Positions 22,781 to 34,959 of a DNA stretch of 64,000 bases are shown here, piece after piece. Location of the stretch: NCBI RefSeq assembly GCF_020497125.1, contig NC_059087.1:13487925-13551924 (forward strand). Direction: 5' to 3'. Under the pieces are notes generated by a model. It saw only the letters and a program-made list of their open reading frames with translations. It had not been told where the DNA came from and did no database searches. The first letter of the stretch is position 1, and the number at the start of each line of letters is the position of its first letter. The translations under genes were made by a program, and so were the position numbers. This DNA is from Mauremys mutica. Its lineage: Eukaryota > Chordata > Testudines > Geoemydidae.

Positions 22781-23939
22781 TGCAAGGAACATTTCTTTGA
22801 CCTTGCCTCTTCTAATATAAACATACAACAACAAAACCCTACCAAAAGGAGACACTCCCACTGCACACTTATCTCCCTCTGGAGAGAGGACGAGAGAACA
22901 AACAATGTGTGATAGATGTGTAGTCACAGAGCTTAATGCACCACAAGAAAGTGCTCAGATCTACAGGATGAGTGACACATAAAAACCGACATAGGAATAG
23001 AATAGAGGCTTAGCAGGTTTGACACCACTATTTGCAGATGTACATGACGCTGGATGATAGGCTACCTGGAAAGTATGTTATGGCACCGCTAACAATAACC
23101 AGTAATGGATTTTGAGTCATGAGCATGTGGATCAGCTAATCCAAACCCCACGTGCCTTCCCTTTCCTTTGAAGGGTGAGGCAATATAGAAAGGAAAGGGA
23201 ATCTCACCAGGAAATAGACATACTACCTCAGCTATGGGAGTTCTGAACCAAATCCCACTCACCCCCTACCAGACTCCCTGGAAAACCATGACTGAGCTCA
23301 CGGCTTTACTTTTACAGTCCAGTCCAGCCCTATTTAGCCTGATCCTGACCTTAACTGTAACTTCCTTGGTGCTCTAAAATCCACCACCTTCTGAGACAAA
23401 AGAAGCCCAGAGGTGCCTGGCAATACTGTTTGTGGGTACGTATGGCCGGCTAGCACTTCAGCTGGAGACTGACTTTGTTTTTGACAATGAAAGTTTAGCT
23501 TCTGGAGAATAAGATGGCACCACGAGAGAGGTGCTGGCATGTCGTACTGGTGCATACCAGCTGAATCTAATTCCTGAATGTGGGTAGCTTTAGTACTGAA
23601 ATGGGAAAAGGCCCTTGAAATGAGGGTCAGTTGAGAAGTGTTGTGGTATTGGGGACTAGGCCTTTAAGGGCTGAGCTTCCCAGACAGAGAGTTTGGGCAA
23701 GGTGCTGTGAAGCAGCATCTTAAGCACTGAGTGATCACTGACCTCCACAGGTAGGGTTGTTGTGTTTTTTTTTAAACTGTCTTCAGGCAGTCCCTGGGAT
23801 TTGGGAACTGATTTTCCTCTTGCTTACCTGGTGTAAATCAGGAGTAACTCCTCTGAAGTCAATGGGATCACATTAGTGCAAGTCTGGGGTAAGGTGTGGA
23901 GGAGGAAGGAGAACAGGGAGGGAGGAGTAAAATGAGAAG
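22781..23939. other. Noncoding, no recognised feature
   Basis: 23826-23870 holds the short old motif GTGTAAATCAGGAGTAACTC. No exon recognised. Confidence 0.4.
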
Positions 23940-24060
23940 GGGCTATAGGCTCTTTGGGACAGGGACCATCTTTTTGTTGTGTGTTTGTACAGCACCTAGC
24001 ACTACGGGGCTCTGGACCCATGACTAGCCACTACCACAGTACAAATCATAATAACGGATA
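23940..24060. repeat. SINE/LINE tail remnant
   Basis: CTTTGGGACAGGGACCATCT, TGTACAGCACCTAGCACTAC and ACTACCACAGTACAAATCAT make up the conserved tail of an old sauropsid retroposon family, ending in an ATAATAA-like run. Confidence 0.6.
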
Positions 24061-24572
24061 ACAAATGGTGGGGGGAGTGGGAAATCTAGGACAACGGAGG
24101 AGTTGAAAGTATTTTAAAAAACCCAATTTTCCTTCCACCCGTTTATCAGCCAGTCTTGTTTCTCTCTCTCCCCACCTGCATTTTAAATGTGAATATTTAA
24201 TTTAGAACGTCCGTGTAACAGCACTACTGCATTGAGAGTGCGCTTTGTTAGCCGGCTAAGGAACACGTCCTGGGCTGAATAAACTGAGGTCAACGGTGGC
24301 GGTGGCTACAGGAAATGAAGGCTTCAGTGGCTGGTGTTTTGCTTCCATAAAGGAAACCAAGGCGTCTCTCTTTAAAACATGAGTTATTCCTCTGCTGCTT
24401 CCCGCTCGCTGCAGCTGTCTGTGGCTAGAGTGCGAGGGGCCGGTCAGCCTGTGGCAGCTGACTGGCAGCTTATGAAATTGATACTGAGTATTTCCCTGTT
24501 GGAGATGCACTGTGAGCAAAGAGGGGAATAAAGATTCTTCTCGCTTCTAGGAAAGAGAGAAGAAAGGGCTGA

Positions 24573-24656
24573 GTCCCTAGCTGTGTCTGACTGCGTCAGC
24601 ACCAGGGAGGATTCAGTGTTCTTTTCTTCAGCAGAGCTTTCCAAATGTACAGGTTT
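24573..24656 (+). repeat. 84-bp exact direct duplication, copy 2
   Basis: Identical to 20466-20549. Here it runs straight into a small hairpin (TTTTTCCCTGCTG and its complement CAGCAGGGAAAAA at 24654-24690). Confidence 0.95.
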
Positions 24657-24751
24657 TTCCCTGCTGTCTCCCACCAACAGCAGGGAAAAAACAGTCCTTC
24701 CAATATCCTTTCAGCGGCTTGGTGGCAGGCAAGGAACGTGTTAATTGAGCT

Positions 24752-24878
24752 TAGAGTGACCAGATGTCCCGATTTTATAGAGACAGTCCTGATTTTTGGG
24801 TCTTTTTCTTATATAGGCTCCTTTCCCCCCCCCCCCCCCCCCGTCCCGATTTTTCACACTTGCTGTCTGGCCACCCTA
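24752..24878. mobile_element. hAT-type MITE, TAGGGTGACC family, copy 1
   Basis: 127 bp with ends TAGAGTGACCAGATGTCC and (reverse complement of the right end) TAGGGTGGCCAGACAGCA. Flanks ATTGAGCT (24744-24751) and ACTGAGCT (24879-24886) form an 8-bp duplication with one mismatch. It contains a poly-C run at about 24826-24842. Same family as 60730-60851. Confidence 0.85.
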
Positions 24879-24977
24879 ACTGAGCTGTACTGGGGCTAAT
24901 AAATAATGGAATGACTGAAAGAGGGATGCATCCCTTTGATCAGCAATGCAATAAGGTCAGACCTGCCTCCATTAGCA

Positions 24978-25210
24978 CTTAGAATCATAGACTATCAGGG
25001 TTGGAAGGGACCTCAAGAGGTCATCTAGTCCAACCCCTTGCTCAACGCAGGACCAACCCCCAGACTGCACTTGGGATTCCTGGGACGCTTTCTGCTAATA
25101 ACACACATAGAGCTGACTGGTCAGGTGTGAAATACCCACAAGCCTTGTCTGCAGTTGGGTTGGAGGTGACACCCACTGGTGCCCAGCCCAGCACCATTAC
25201 CAACCCCTAG
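24978..25210 (-). mobile_element. CR1 LINE 3' end, antisense
   Basis: TAGAATCATAGACTATCAGG, TTGGAAGGGACCTCAAGAGG and TCATCTAGTCCAACCCCTTG are the reverse complement of the classic CR1 3' terminus. The element is 5' truncated, and its right boundary is approximate. Confidence 0.85.
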
Positions 25211-28200
25211 TGTAGACAGACAAAGCCGCTAGAAGCCAGGGTTTGCACTGGAGCAGCTTACCCCTACTTGAAACCAAGTAAGTTGTACCGGTGCAAATCA
25301 TAGCTTATAGACGATGCTTGCGCTGGCAGTACTGGTGGCTGAAATTGTGACAATTCCCCATAGCAGACGGCCCTATGCATTCCAAATCCACAACTTTGAA
25401 TCCTAATTCCAGGACCTTTCATTCTTCTGAGGCTGGGTTGTTTCAATGAGACATTAAAAGAGTGTGCTCCTGGCTCTGTGTGGCCAGTAAAGTTTCATGG
25501 ACAGTTCTGATAAAAGGAAAGGGTTTGTCACAGTGTCCTTGGCTAACACACATACACTCACTCTCTCTCCGCTCTGCCGCTTTGTGCCGGCTGGTTGCTG
25601 CTCTGCGCCGTACCGCAGTGAACGTATACATATTTCAGTGATGTTGTGTAACTTTATCTTGTTTGTAAAGCCCTCAGGGGTGACAGTGTCTATAAAAAAG
25701 TACATTTATTATTATTTAAATTTGCAATTGGGGAAAAAACAAATGAAGTGCTGGTAAAAGCAAATTTTGCATTGTACTGTTCTGATGGTTTGCAGAAATC
25801 AGGTACTGTGCATTTTCCCCATGAGTGATTAAAATTACAGTCTAGATTTTTTTTTTCTGTGTTCTGGCTACTTTCTAAAACATTGTTTCAGGCCACAGTT
25901 AGGTCACTCCCAGTACGTGATCTCATCAAATAGTGGAGTCTTCCTTAAAACATCAGAGAGATGTCACAGTACCAGGTGCTGATTAGTCATTGCAAATCAT
26001 TTATTTGACTCATATCTCCTCCTTTTTCCCCCCTGTTGGCAAATTATCCACCAACAGGTCATGATTCAAATGAATGTATTTGCAGTTGTTCTGTGGATCG
26101 TTTGTGTGAACTAACATTAGCCTATGGATTGTTCACAAAGTGGTTTCCAAAGGTGCTTGTTGCTCATTACTTGCATTGTCTGATCGCTCAGCTGAGTCAT
26201 ATGGTGGTGGTGTTTTCCCTTCACCTGTTACCCACAACATCAATAATCATTCCAAACTCCTATGCCAAATATAGACAGAGCTTTTCCGAAGCACCACGCG
26301 AGTCCCATGTCCAGGGTGGCTATTTCGTAGCCCTAACCGTTGTGACGCTGTGGCTTTCAGCACGTGGTCTTGTGAACAAAAACTCACTCGTTGTGATGTT
26401 TGCTATTAAGAGGTTGTGAATGCCAGTGAGGCCAGTTAGCGGGGTTTTATTCACAGGAGGGCTTGCGAATGTTTTTGCGAAAGTCATGTAGGTCTGGGGC
26501 CAACAAACGGGGCCTGATCCTTCACTTAAGGGCCTGATCCTTCATTTCATGCCCAGGAAAACTTCTGGTTCATTTGCTTGTGCTTTGGATCCTCAGTGTT
26601 ACCACGTCAGTACTTAAAACTAAATGGGATGGTGCAGCTCAGAAGCACTAAGGCCTGATCCAAAAGCTGTTGAAGTCAATGGAAAGACTCCCATTGCCCT
26701 TGATGGGCTTTGGATCCGGTCCTAGTAGAGAACACAGTACTAAGAGCTTTGAATTCATGGGTTGTACGGGATTGCCGAGTTCCCAGACACTGGTTCTGTT
26801 GTAGGTATGAAGGGGCTCCTGAAAGAGAAACTCTGAGCCATCAGTGCCATCTCATGCATCTGCTTAAATAGCTAGGCCACATATGGGATCGTCATAAAGA
26901 CTCTTCTGCTTAGCTAGAATGCTACTGTGTGGGGAGGCTGCTGGCATGAGGAGAAGGAAAGAACCCTGGGTTAGTTGCTGAATAGGGTAGGAGAGTGGTC
27001 CCCAGCCTCGCTGAGCAATTGTACCAGCCTACCACAGTGGCGCTGTGAGTGGGAGGACGGTGACCTCAGTGCCAGAGGTAAAAACCTCAGCCGCATAGAC
27101 CAGTGGTTGAGAACCACTGACAGAACGCCGAAGGGCCAGAGAAAGCTTTGCCAGCCCAGATTCTGCTGCAAAGAGGCACCTGATATAAAAGCCTGACTCG
27201 CTCCTGGAGGAGGAGACGTCAACTCAATAAATGTTCAAGTAAATAAGGTTAATGAGTGATTTGCTGTGATACAGTTCAGCTAATTCCTAAAGCTGGTTTA
27301 GTAACCAGAGCTGATGGACCTGGAACTCGTCTCAGTGAGGGTGGGACGGAATAAAGATCAATATGATTGTTCTCCATTTGCCTTTCCTTCCTTCCCCATT
27401 TACTGCAGACAAATCAGCTTTTCAGGTCCAAATTACAGATGGGCAAACTTGTTCGGAGAAAACAAAACCCCCAAACCTCACCCAAACGGTGAACTGTGTT
27501 GTTTATTCCCATCGGCAAGGGCTAATTAGCATTTATTTATTTTAAGACACTGATATTTGCATGCACTGGAACTGGAAGGTAGAAAGTGTTTGGAAGCTCA
27601 CTGACGAGCCTGTTCTTGTTCTCCAGCCCGATTCTGAATACTTTAGTTAGGTTTGTATATTTCAGTTCGGCATCTAAACCTGTGCTTACCTAGACGAACC
27701 AGGCCTTGAGAGAGTCACTCCTGTTGGGCATTGCTGGATAGTTCAGTACTTGAATTCTTGAACTCTCCACATCTGGGGTCACGAGCTCTGCCTTGCTGGG
27801 CTTCTGGCTGCAATAAGGGCTTGGAAAGCACGTGTAACTCCCCAGCCAGAGATTTTCCTGATGGGGGAAATCCCCTGTGGGGGTAGAGTTAACATAACTG
27901 TCTTCTCTCTCTCTCTCTCTCTCAAAGACACACCCCAACATCCATCCGTAGTGGAGATGGGCAGGCAAGGGGCATGGCTGGAGTATGCTGTGCTCCCGCT
28001 ATGCTTATCTAGGAAGTGTTTCCTGGAGAGCTGTTTCTTTCTGGCACAGTTTACAGCAGCCCCTGGGCTGCTTTAAACTACCCCAGGGCTGGTGCCAAAT
28101 TGGCCAGAGGATCAGGAAGCCACAACCAGTCCCTCCCCCGCCCCCTCCGGGCTGTGCCCAGCAGAACTTGGGCAGAGCAGTGACCCGGGGCCTTGGTTTC

Positions 28201-29374
28201 CAATGAGGCCAATGGAATGTGGTGTTAGGTTTTCAATGTGGGTTCAGTGGGCAAAGCTCTGCCCTCGCTTACAGGCACCCAGCTCTGGCTGGCAACGCTG
28301 AATTCAGTGGGTGCATGGTTCCCCTTCTCAAGCATCTAGTTCTGGCCGCTGTCAGCAACAGCATAGTGGCTTAGCTGGACCGTGGGTCTGATTCTATATT
28401 CTTACATGGAGCTGTTACGGGATGGGGAGCTCTTGGTGCATCAGACAAGGGGTGCAGGGGACAGGTCCTCTCCTTTTCCAGAGGCTCTTTCTCCACTCTC
28501 CTTGAACGTAACCCTGGCACCCACAGATCTAGAATTTGATCCGATGTCCTTTACTGGGGAGTTCAGGGCCTGGCTCAATAAATCTGACATTGTGCTCGAG
28601 GGAGTGTGTGGGGAGGAGGGTTAAACTACAAGGTAAGTATGAACCCGTTTGACTGACTTTCAAAATGGTAGATAGGATGTGGGCCAGCCCTGGACTCCCT
28701 GCTCTCAAGAAAGGAGCCCAGGCAGCAGAGAGAGAACGAGGGAGAAGGCCTGCAAGCCAGGGGCATGTCCGCAGTTCTGAGATCACCTGGAAAAGAGACC
28801 AGTGTTGATGATGTCTCGTCATTTTCAGTCTTTTTATGGTTGGGAGAGGAGTCGCTCTCTCCCCTTCTTTCGTTGCTGCTGCTGGAGCACCCTCTTGTCC
28901 CTGACTGCCCTCGGCGTCCCTCCCACACAGAGTACATGCAAGGAGATTGCACACTGGCTTGTTGATATAAATGAGGTTTGAATGAGCCTGTCAATTAACC
29001 TGAAAATTACAATGATCAGTTACACCAGGCTCAGCCCTGGTGCCAGGAGGTACAGGTGCTGAGAGGTATTCCTGAGACGGGATCCAAACTCTTCTGCCAG
29101 CAGTTCCGTACCATATGTTGCTATAGTAATTGCTTATTTTTTTTATTGAATGGAACAATAAAGTGTTGTCTAGATCCCAGCCAATGGCATGAGTGCAAGC
29201 TGGGCTGCCAGAAGGCTACACTGATATATGTGCAGCTTCATTCTTGATGAGAGCATTAAACCCCCTATTTCCTAACAAACAGCTGCCTTTGCAGGCATGA
29301 ACAGGGAAAGACAAAACTCACTCCGTGTTTGTCATAGCGATGGCTTCCAGGATATACACGGTGACCGTTTAAAG
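25211..29374. other. Noncoding with faint repeats and (CT)n
   Basis: (CT)n lies at 27899-27923. 26647-26725 contains the GTTGAAGTCAATGG / CCCATTGCCCTTGATGGGC inverted old repeat. 25640-25700 has an old tail (TTTGTAAAGCCCTCAGGGG). The 127-aa open frame at 26036-26419 has no recognised domain. No exon recognised. Confidence 0.4.
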
Positions 29375-30174
29375 CAGGGGTGGGCAAACTCTTTGGCCCA
29401 AGGGCCACATCGGGGTGCGAAACTGTATGGAGGGCCAGGTAGGGAAGGCTGTGCCCCCCCACACAGCCTGGCCCTGCCCCCGTCCGACCCCTTCCACTTC
29501 CTGCCCCCTGACTGCCCCCCTCAGAACCTCCGACCCAGCCAACCCCCCCTTCCCCTTGTCCCCTAACCGCCCCCTCCTGGGACCCCCCGCCCCTAACTGC
29601 CCCCCTGGGACCCTACCCCCTATCCAACCCCCCTGCTCCCAGTTCCCTGACTGCCCACCGACCCCTATCCACATCCCCACCCCTGACAGGCCCCCTGGGA
29701 CTCCCACCCCCTATCGAACCACCCCCCTCCCTGTCCCCTGACCACCCCATCCCGGGACCCCCTGTCCCCCAGCCCCTTTCAGAATGTGGCCTGCGAACAT
29801 GGGTGGAGGACTCAGGAAGAGCAGGGGCAGCCGTGCAGCCGGAGAGAAGCGGTGGTTTCCCCTTCAAAGTGCTGCTTCTCTCAGGCCGGCTGCGCGGCCA
29901 CCCGGTGCTCCTCCTGAGTCCTCCGGCCTGTGCTCGCGGGTCTCCTGCCGCCCGCACCTCCCACCTGCTCCCCTGAGGCTGTGGGTGAGCCTCCCTCCCT
30001 GCCCTACCCCCACCCCCACGGGAGGTGCGCTGGGGCTGAGCTGCCCGGCAGCGCAGTGAACTGAGGCTGCAGGGGAGGGGCCAGCGGCAAGCCTCCTGGC
30101 CGGGAGCTTGAAGGCCAGGCAGGGTGGTCCCATGGGCTGGATATGTCCCATGGGCCGTACTTTGCCCACCTCTG
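29375..30174. mobile_element. hAT-type DNA transposon, C-rich core
   Basis: 800 bp. Ends CAGGGGTGGGCAAACT and (reverse complement of the right end) CAGAGGTGGGCAAAGT. Flanks GTTTAAAG (29367-29374) and TTTTAAAG (30175-30182) form an 8-bp target duplication with one mismatch. The left core (about 29450-29775) is a degenerate C-rich minisatellite with repeated CCCCCTGGGACCC blocks. No transposase is encoded, and ORFs here are compositional. Confidence 0.88.
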
Positions 30175-30182
30175 TTTTAAAG

Positions 30183-30839
30183 TCATGAGCCCAGATTCTC
30201 TGTAGCATCCAGGGCAACTGTCAGGGAGCAGATCGCAACTCCCAAATTCCACCTTGGTATAAGCTAGAGCAGCCCCCAGGCTGCTGTAACTTACAGCAGC
30301 TGTCAGTGGTCCCCAAGAAACTGTCCACCAGCCTGGGGACAGCCAGAGCACAGATTGCCGTGGCCACTTCTCCTTCCCATCCCAGACATTGCCCCTTCCC
30401 TGAAGGCTGCAGGAAAGGTGGTATAGGAGCTGGCTCTATGTGTGCTAGGGGCTCTCCCACACGGGGGGGAGGGTTATCTCCAACTGGAGAATTATGAGCA
30501 AGGTCTACTCCCTTTCCACAGACAAGGCTAGAGAAGCTGGCCCATAGAGCCTGTCACCCAGACAAGCCTGCTAGTGAATTGTTGCAAACACGGCTTCAGG
30601 TGAGCGCAGTGCAGTGGGAGCAGGGGTTTCTAAAACGATCAGCTCTGTATTATTGCCTGGTTTTATACACTTGTGATGCAAGATCAAGCATGTTTTATCT
30701 GACTGTTTACATAACATCCCATGACTATTTCAGCAGAATGTGCGCTAGGACTTCCCTTTTTAAAAAGCTAAAATGCTGGCCTAAGAAATTACCACTATGA
30801 CAGCCAGCATTAGGCGTACCGAGGGCTGAGCAGACATTA
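30183..30839. other. Noncoding, no recognised feature
   Basis: 30265-30300 (GCAGCCCCCAGGCTGCTGTA) resembles a short old repeat also seen near 28048. No exon recognised. Confidence 0.4.
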
Positions 30840-31095
30840 TCCACGGAAACTGCTTTTTGATGGGAAACTGGGTTTTTGACTAAGCGGACTCTTTCATCGA
30901 AAGTCTCTGCTTTCTGTGGGAAATTTACTTTTCAGAGGGGAGGGGGTCAAAATACCCAATGGCCTGAAAATCAAAATACTTTGGTTTTGGGCTGAAATTT
31001 TTTCAGTATTTTGAATTTCTGCCAAAAAGTAGACGTTTTCTGGCTTTTGCCAAAACTTTCCACAGGGAGGAAAGAAACATTCAATCAGTTCTAGG
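30840..31095. repeat. AGAGCTGG-ended AT-rich repeat, copy 2
   Basis: Contains GAAAATCAAAATACTTTGGT and TTTTGCCAAAACTTTCCACA and ends near AGTTCTAG. A diverged member of the family at 18159-18385. Confidence 0.45.
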
Positions 31096-31139
31096 TAATC
31101 CCCTTCCCCCCACTAAATAGTCTCCCCTCCCTGCCCCCA

Positions 31140-31350
31140 TAATAATAATACCACCACCCTGAGCTAGCACTTCTTATCAGTAGATCTCAAAGTGCTTTAC
31201 AGAGAAGGTCAGCACCATTATCCCCACTTTACAGATGGGGAAAGTAAGGCTCAGAGAAGCCCAGGGTCAATAACTCAGTAGCAGACCCAGGAATGGAAGC
31301 CAGGTCTTCCCAGTCTAGTGCACTGCCCCCTAGGCCACACTGCCTGCCCT
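31140..31350. repeat. MIR-like SINE
   Basis: GTAGATCTCAAAGTGCTTTA, CATTATCCCCACTTTACAGA and a GGAAGCCAGGTCTTCCCAGT segment leading to 'ctaggccacactgcc' follow the order of an old amniote MIR-type SINE, nearly full length. Confidence 0.75.
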
Positions 31351-32764
31351 TTTTTGGATGGACATTGTCTATAATTTTTAGTTCAAAGGCATTAAAACCC
31401 TTCCTTTCTTTGACTCATTGAGAGAGAAAACTTCCTTCCCCCTTGTAGACCAATTTTCAGCTGACTGGGTGTGTGATGCAGGGTTTTCACCATCTGCCTA
31501 AGCATCAGGGACCGATTCTCTGTTGCCTTGCCCCATGTGTAATCATTGACTGCAGTGAAAAGTGGATGTCGAATGTTCCTAATTCGCAACAGTCCTGCTT
31601 TATGCCCATTTTGCACTGCTGTAAATCCCTCTTCTAGGTGCAGGGCAACGTAGAATCAGGCCGCAGGTATTGGTCCTGCCCTCAGCAGGATGCAAGAGCT
31701 GATGGAGGCAGCCCAATCCGATCACGTATGGCAAACCTTGCGTTCCAGTCCCGGCTGCCCACAGCTGCCAGCTAACAAATGAGCAATGCTTCAGTCGCTG
31801 TGTTCTCCCTGCCAGTTCTTCACTGATGGGGATGTACCATGTGCAACGGCATCAAAGGATGCTATGTTATACTACGAATGCTGGCACGGGAGCTGCTCTC
31901 TTTCAGAATTGTAGGCTATGCCCTTCTGCATCACCACTGTTGTTAACCTAATTGAATGTTTAAAAGGGAAAAAAGAAATCATTAGCAGTTGCATTAATGG
32001 CTACACAGAATTCTGTGTGCTGTATTAGCTTGGATTAAACGGCTGTTTGGATTCAAGTGAACTCCTCCAGCATGAGCTAATGGAATTGCTCCTTCAGTTC
32101 AGCAGCAGATGCAGCCAAATTCCTGGTCCTAATTCAAGCTGCAGTGTCTCCTCCTAATGAATTAATCAACGGATTATGTGCATATTATATCATATTAGAG
32201 AGGTGTGTCAATCTTTGGATGAAAATTATTGGTGCTTGTGTGGCTTGAAAAAACATTACCTCAGGAGAACATGTCCCTTGGGAGAAACACAACATCATAC
32301 CCTTTGCTATAATTAATGGGCATTGTTCGTAGGGTCATTTGGTCTCACAAAACTCATTTGAAAAAATTGTTAAGAAAAATCCAAATAACTGAAAGCAATT
32401 TCCCTATAATTAAGGGTTTGGGGTTTGTTTGTTTTTTAGCTTCCACTCTTTAACTGTAGCATTGGAGATAAAGTAAATCCTGAATCGGGCATTTGTACTG
32501 GACATTTAGGTTGTTGTAGGGTTTTTTGTTGTTTTTTTTTACTCTTGTTGGCCATTAATCTTTTGAAAGCAAGTATCTGCATTTTCTTCTTCTGTGTTTG
32601 AAAAGATAAGGCACTGGTAGCTTTCAGTGCCTTTTAAGGCATTTGTTTTCATTGTCTTGTTTGCAAGCAGTTTCTTACTGAAATTTTGCTTGGGGAGAGA
32701 GAGAGCTGTATGAATAAATGATTTTTTAGTTCTCTGGCTGTTTTGAAAAGTAAAAAAATTATAT
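31351..32764. other. Noncoding; possible conserved element at 31930-32220
   Basis: 31930-32220 looks non-repetitive and AT-rich, with homeodomain- and POU-like words (TAATGAATTAATCAA at 32156; ATGTGCATATTA at 32176). The rest is unremarkable. Confidence 0.35.
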
Positions 32765-33089
32765 ATATTCATTTCAGGTCAACCCGAAACAATTTTTTTT
32801 TTCAAAATTTTCAATGAACCAAAAAGTGAAAATAAAATTAATTTAGACTTGTTTCTTATCAAACTGTTGATTTTTTTAAAGTAAAATTGAAGTAAAATTT
32901 GAAACAAAATGTCTTTTGGGATCAATAAATCTAAGCATTTGGTTTTGGAAATGTTGAAATGAAACTTCCATTTTTTCAGATTTTTTTTCTAAGTTTTTTC
33001 CAGCTGGAACAATTTGATGAATTTGACACAAATCAGTGTTTTGGCTGACTTGAATCTGCATTTTTGTCTGAAAAATTTCATCCAGCTCT
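32765..33089. repeat. AGAGCTGG-ended AT-rich repeat, copy 3
   Basis: GAAACAAAATGTCTTTTGGG, GAAATGTTGAAATGAAACTT and the end TTTCATCCAGCTCTAG match the family ends. Confidence 0.65.
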
Positions 33090-34217
33090 AGAAAGAGGGG
33101 GCAGAGTTAAGGAGATTGGAGAGTCCTAAAGTGCTACTTGTTGTTTGTTTCTTTTCCTATTGCCCTTCTCATCTGGAATCATTTGGAGGGAGGCAGAGGG
33201 GGAAGATTATGTTTCAGAGCTTTATTGACTGACATATATATTATATACACATAGAAATAGCACCATAACTGCAATGCATCAAAGGAGAGTTTTATTAACT
33301 GCTTAACTGTTGCAGAGAAGAGCAAATACATCAAGCAGACACAAACTGCTGTGCTGCCAGATGTTCCTCACATCCTGATGTTCTTTTGATTTTAGTAGCA
33401 TCCATTTAATGCTTTGGTGTTTGCAGATGCTAGAATAAGCTACCTGTTCAAGGTATCAGCACAGGCAGGTTTTAAGAAGCTTTGGATATCTGGCTTTCAG
33501 GAGCATTGTCAAAGCAAATAAATAAATAATTCTGGGAATGAGCATCCTAGGAATGCTATTAATAAACAGTGGAACTGAGATTGGGATTGGTCATAGATAT
33601 CTGCTAGTTGAGACGGAGTCTTGTTTGTGTAGCACTGGGGCAGGCTGCTGGGTTGTACTTTAAGGATGCTGATGTGGATTGCATGATTGTTTCTTGTCTT
33701 GAAAGTGAGTTCTGTTTCTCATTCTATCCCAGCAAGCAAAATTGTCTTATACATACGATGGAGGTATGGGAGTACCTGGGTGTTCCAGTCACCAAGGTAT
33801 TTTTAAAAAGTCCTGTACTCCTTGGTACTCCTTACAAAAGCAAAGCTTCTGTGCTCACATGCACGTGAGACGAGTGAAAGGCAGCCTTTTCCAGGGAGTG
33901 GAATACTTATATATATGTCGTGTTGCTTCCTACATATGCATACAAGGAACTGAGTCAGCACGCACAGCCTTGATGGTATCCCCTTTAAATGAATCAAAAC
34001 AACAGGTAGCTTGGTTAATGTTTCAGGGATTCATGCAATAATGTATTAGAGGTGCTGTTTGGTAGAGCTTTTCATAAAATATTAACAAAATGAAGCACTG
34101 AGCCGCAAAACCTGTCTCGTCTCAAAGCAGGATGAGTGAAAATATCCATATGATCCCCCAAAGAGTAATTTATCACGCAAGATTGTAAAGGTAAGTATAA
34201 ATTCACAGGCATATTAT
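33090..34217. other. Noncoding, no recognised feature
   Basis: AT-rich, with a TATATATTATATACACATA stretch near 33233. Two overlapping frames at 33608-34041 lack any domain. Confidence 0.4.
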
Positions 34218-34312
34218 CTATGGGTACCTCTGCACGTATGGCAGCATGCAGAGTACAGACACTGCATGCCCAGCTACCATGGGTATAAATAGCAGTGTAG
34301 ACATGGCTTAGG
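34218..34312. repeat. MITE fragment with GTGTAGAC end
   Basis: GGGTACCTCTGCACGTATGG at the left and GCAGTGTAGACATGGCTTA at the right form imperfect inverted ends of the GTCTACACTGC family. Confidence 0.5.
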
Positions 34313-34472
34313 TGACTAGTGTCCGACAGGCCTGAAATCCCTACACAGCTTTCTACATGCCCAAGAAAGGGCCTGCAAGGCTAGAACCTGGGACCGTGGG
34401 CTGCTGGTGCTTCCACATCACCTCTGGAAGACTCCTTTAAAGCTAGGTTCGGCAGGAAGTACCGCCCGCCAG

Positions 34473-34951
34473 CAGGGCCGCCCAGGGTGGGGGGCAAGAG
34501 GGGCAATTTGCCCCAGGCCCCGGGCCCCACAGGGGCCCCCACCAGAGTTTTTCGGGGGCCCTGGAGCGGGGTCCCTCACTCGCTCCGGGGGGCCCGGAAA
34601 ACTCTTGCGGGGCCGGGCGCAGGAGCTTCTGCCGCTCCCGGTCTTCGCCGGCGGCGGGTCCTTCCGCTCCGGGGCGGAAGGACCCCCTGCTGGCGAATTA
34701 CCGCCGAAGATGGAGCGGGACCCGCCGCCGAAGTGCCCCGAAGACCCGCAGCGGGGCCCCCCCCCCGCCGCCAAATTACCGCCAAAGACCGGGCTGCGCT
34801 TCGTCGGCGGGTCCCGCTTTGGCGGTAATTCGTCGGCGGGGGGGGGGGGGGGGCGCCGCGGGTCTTCGGGCACTTCGGCGGCGGGTCCCGGAACGGAAGG
34901 GCCCCCCACCGCTGAAGACCCCAGGCCCCCGGAATCCTCTGGGTGGCCCTG
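34473..34951. mobile_element. hAT-type DNA transposon, very GC-rich
   Basis: 479 bp with a perfect 8-bp target duplication CCCGCCAG at 34465-34472 and 34952-34959. Ends CAGGGCCGCCCAG and (reverse complement of the right end) CAGGGCCACCCAG. The interior forms a long hairpin (34716-34787 with 34817-34890) and has a 16-G run at 34838-34853. The long open frames on both strands across this element (230 and 215 codons) result from GC richness. Confidence 0.92.
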
Positions 34952-34959
34952 CCCGCCAG

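Noticed and set aside
24826..24842. Poly-C and other G/C homopolymers considered as telomere-like or functional tracts
   Set aside because: They occur inside MITEs or simple repeats and show no TTAGGG pattern.
26036..26419. 127-codon frame with some hydrophobic segments
   Set aside because: No recognisable family, no flanking exon structure. Chance ORF of ordinary size in noncoding DNA.
28529..28994. Pair of overlapping minus-strand frames (141 and 122 codons)
   Set aside because: They overlap in different frames with no family resemblance and no nearby splice consensus.
29369..30351. Long Pro/Gly-rich frames on both strands
   Set aside because: They arise from the C-rich minisatellite of the hAT element at 29375-30174.
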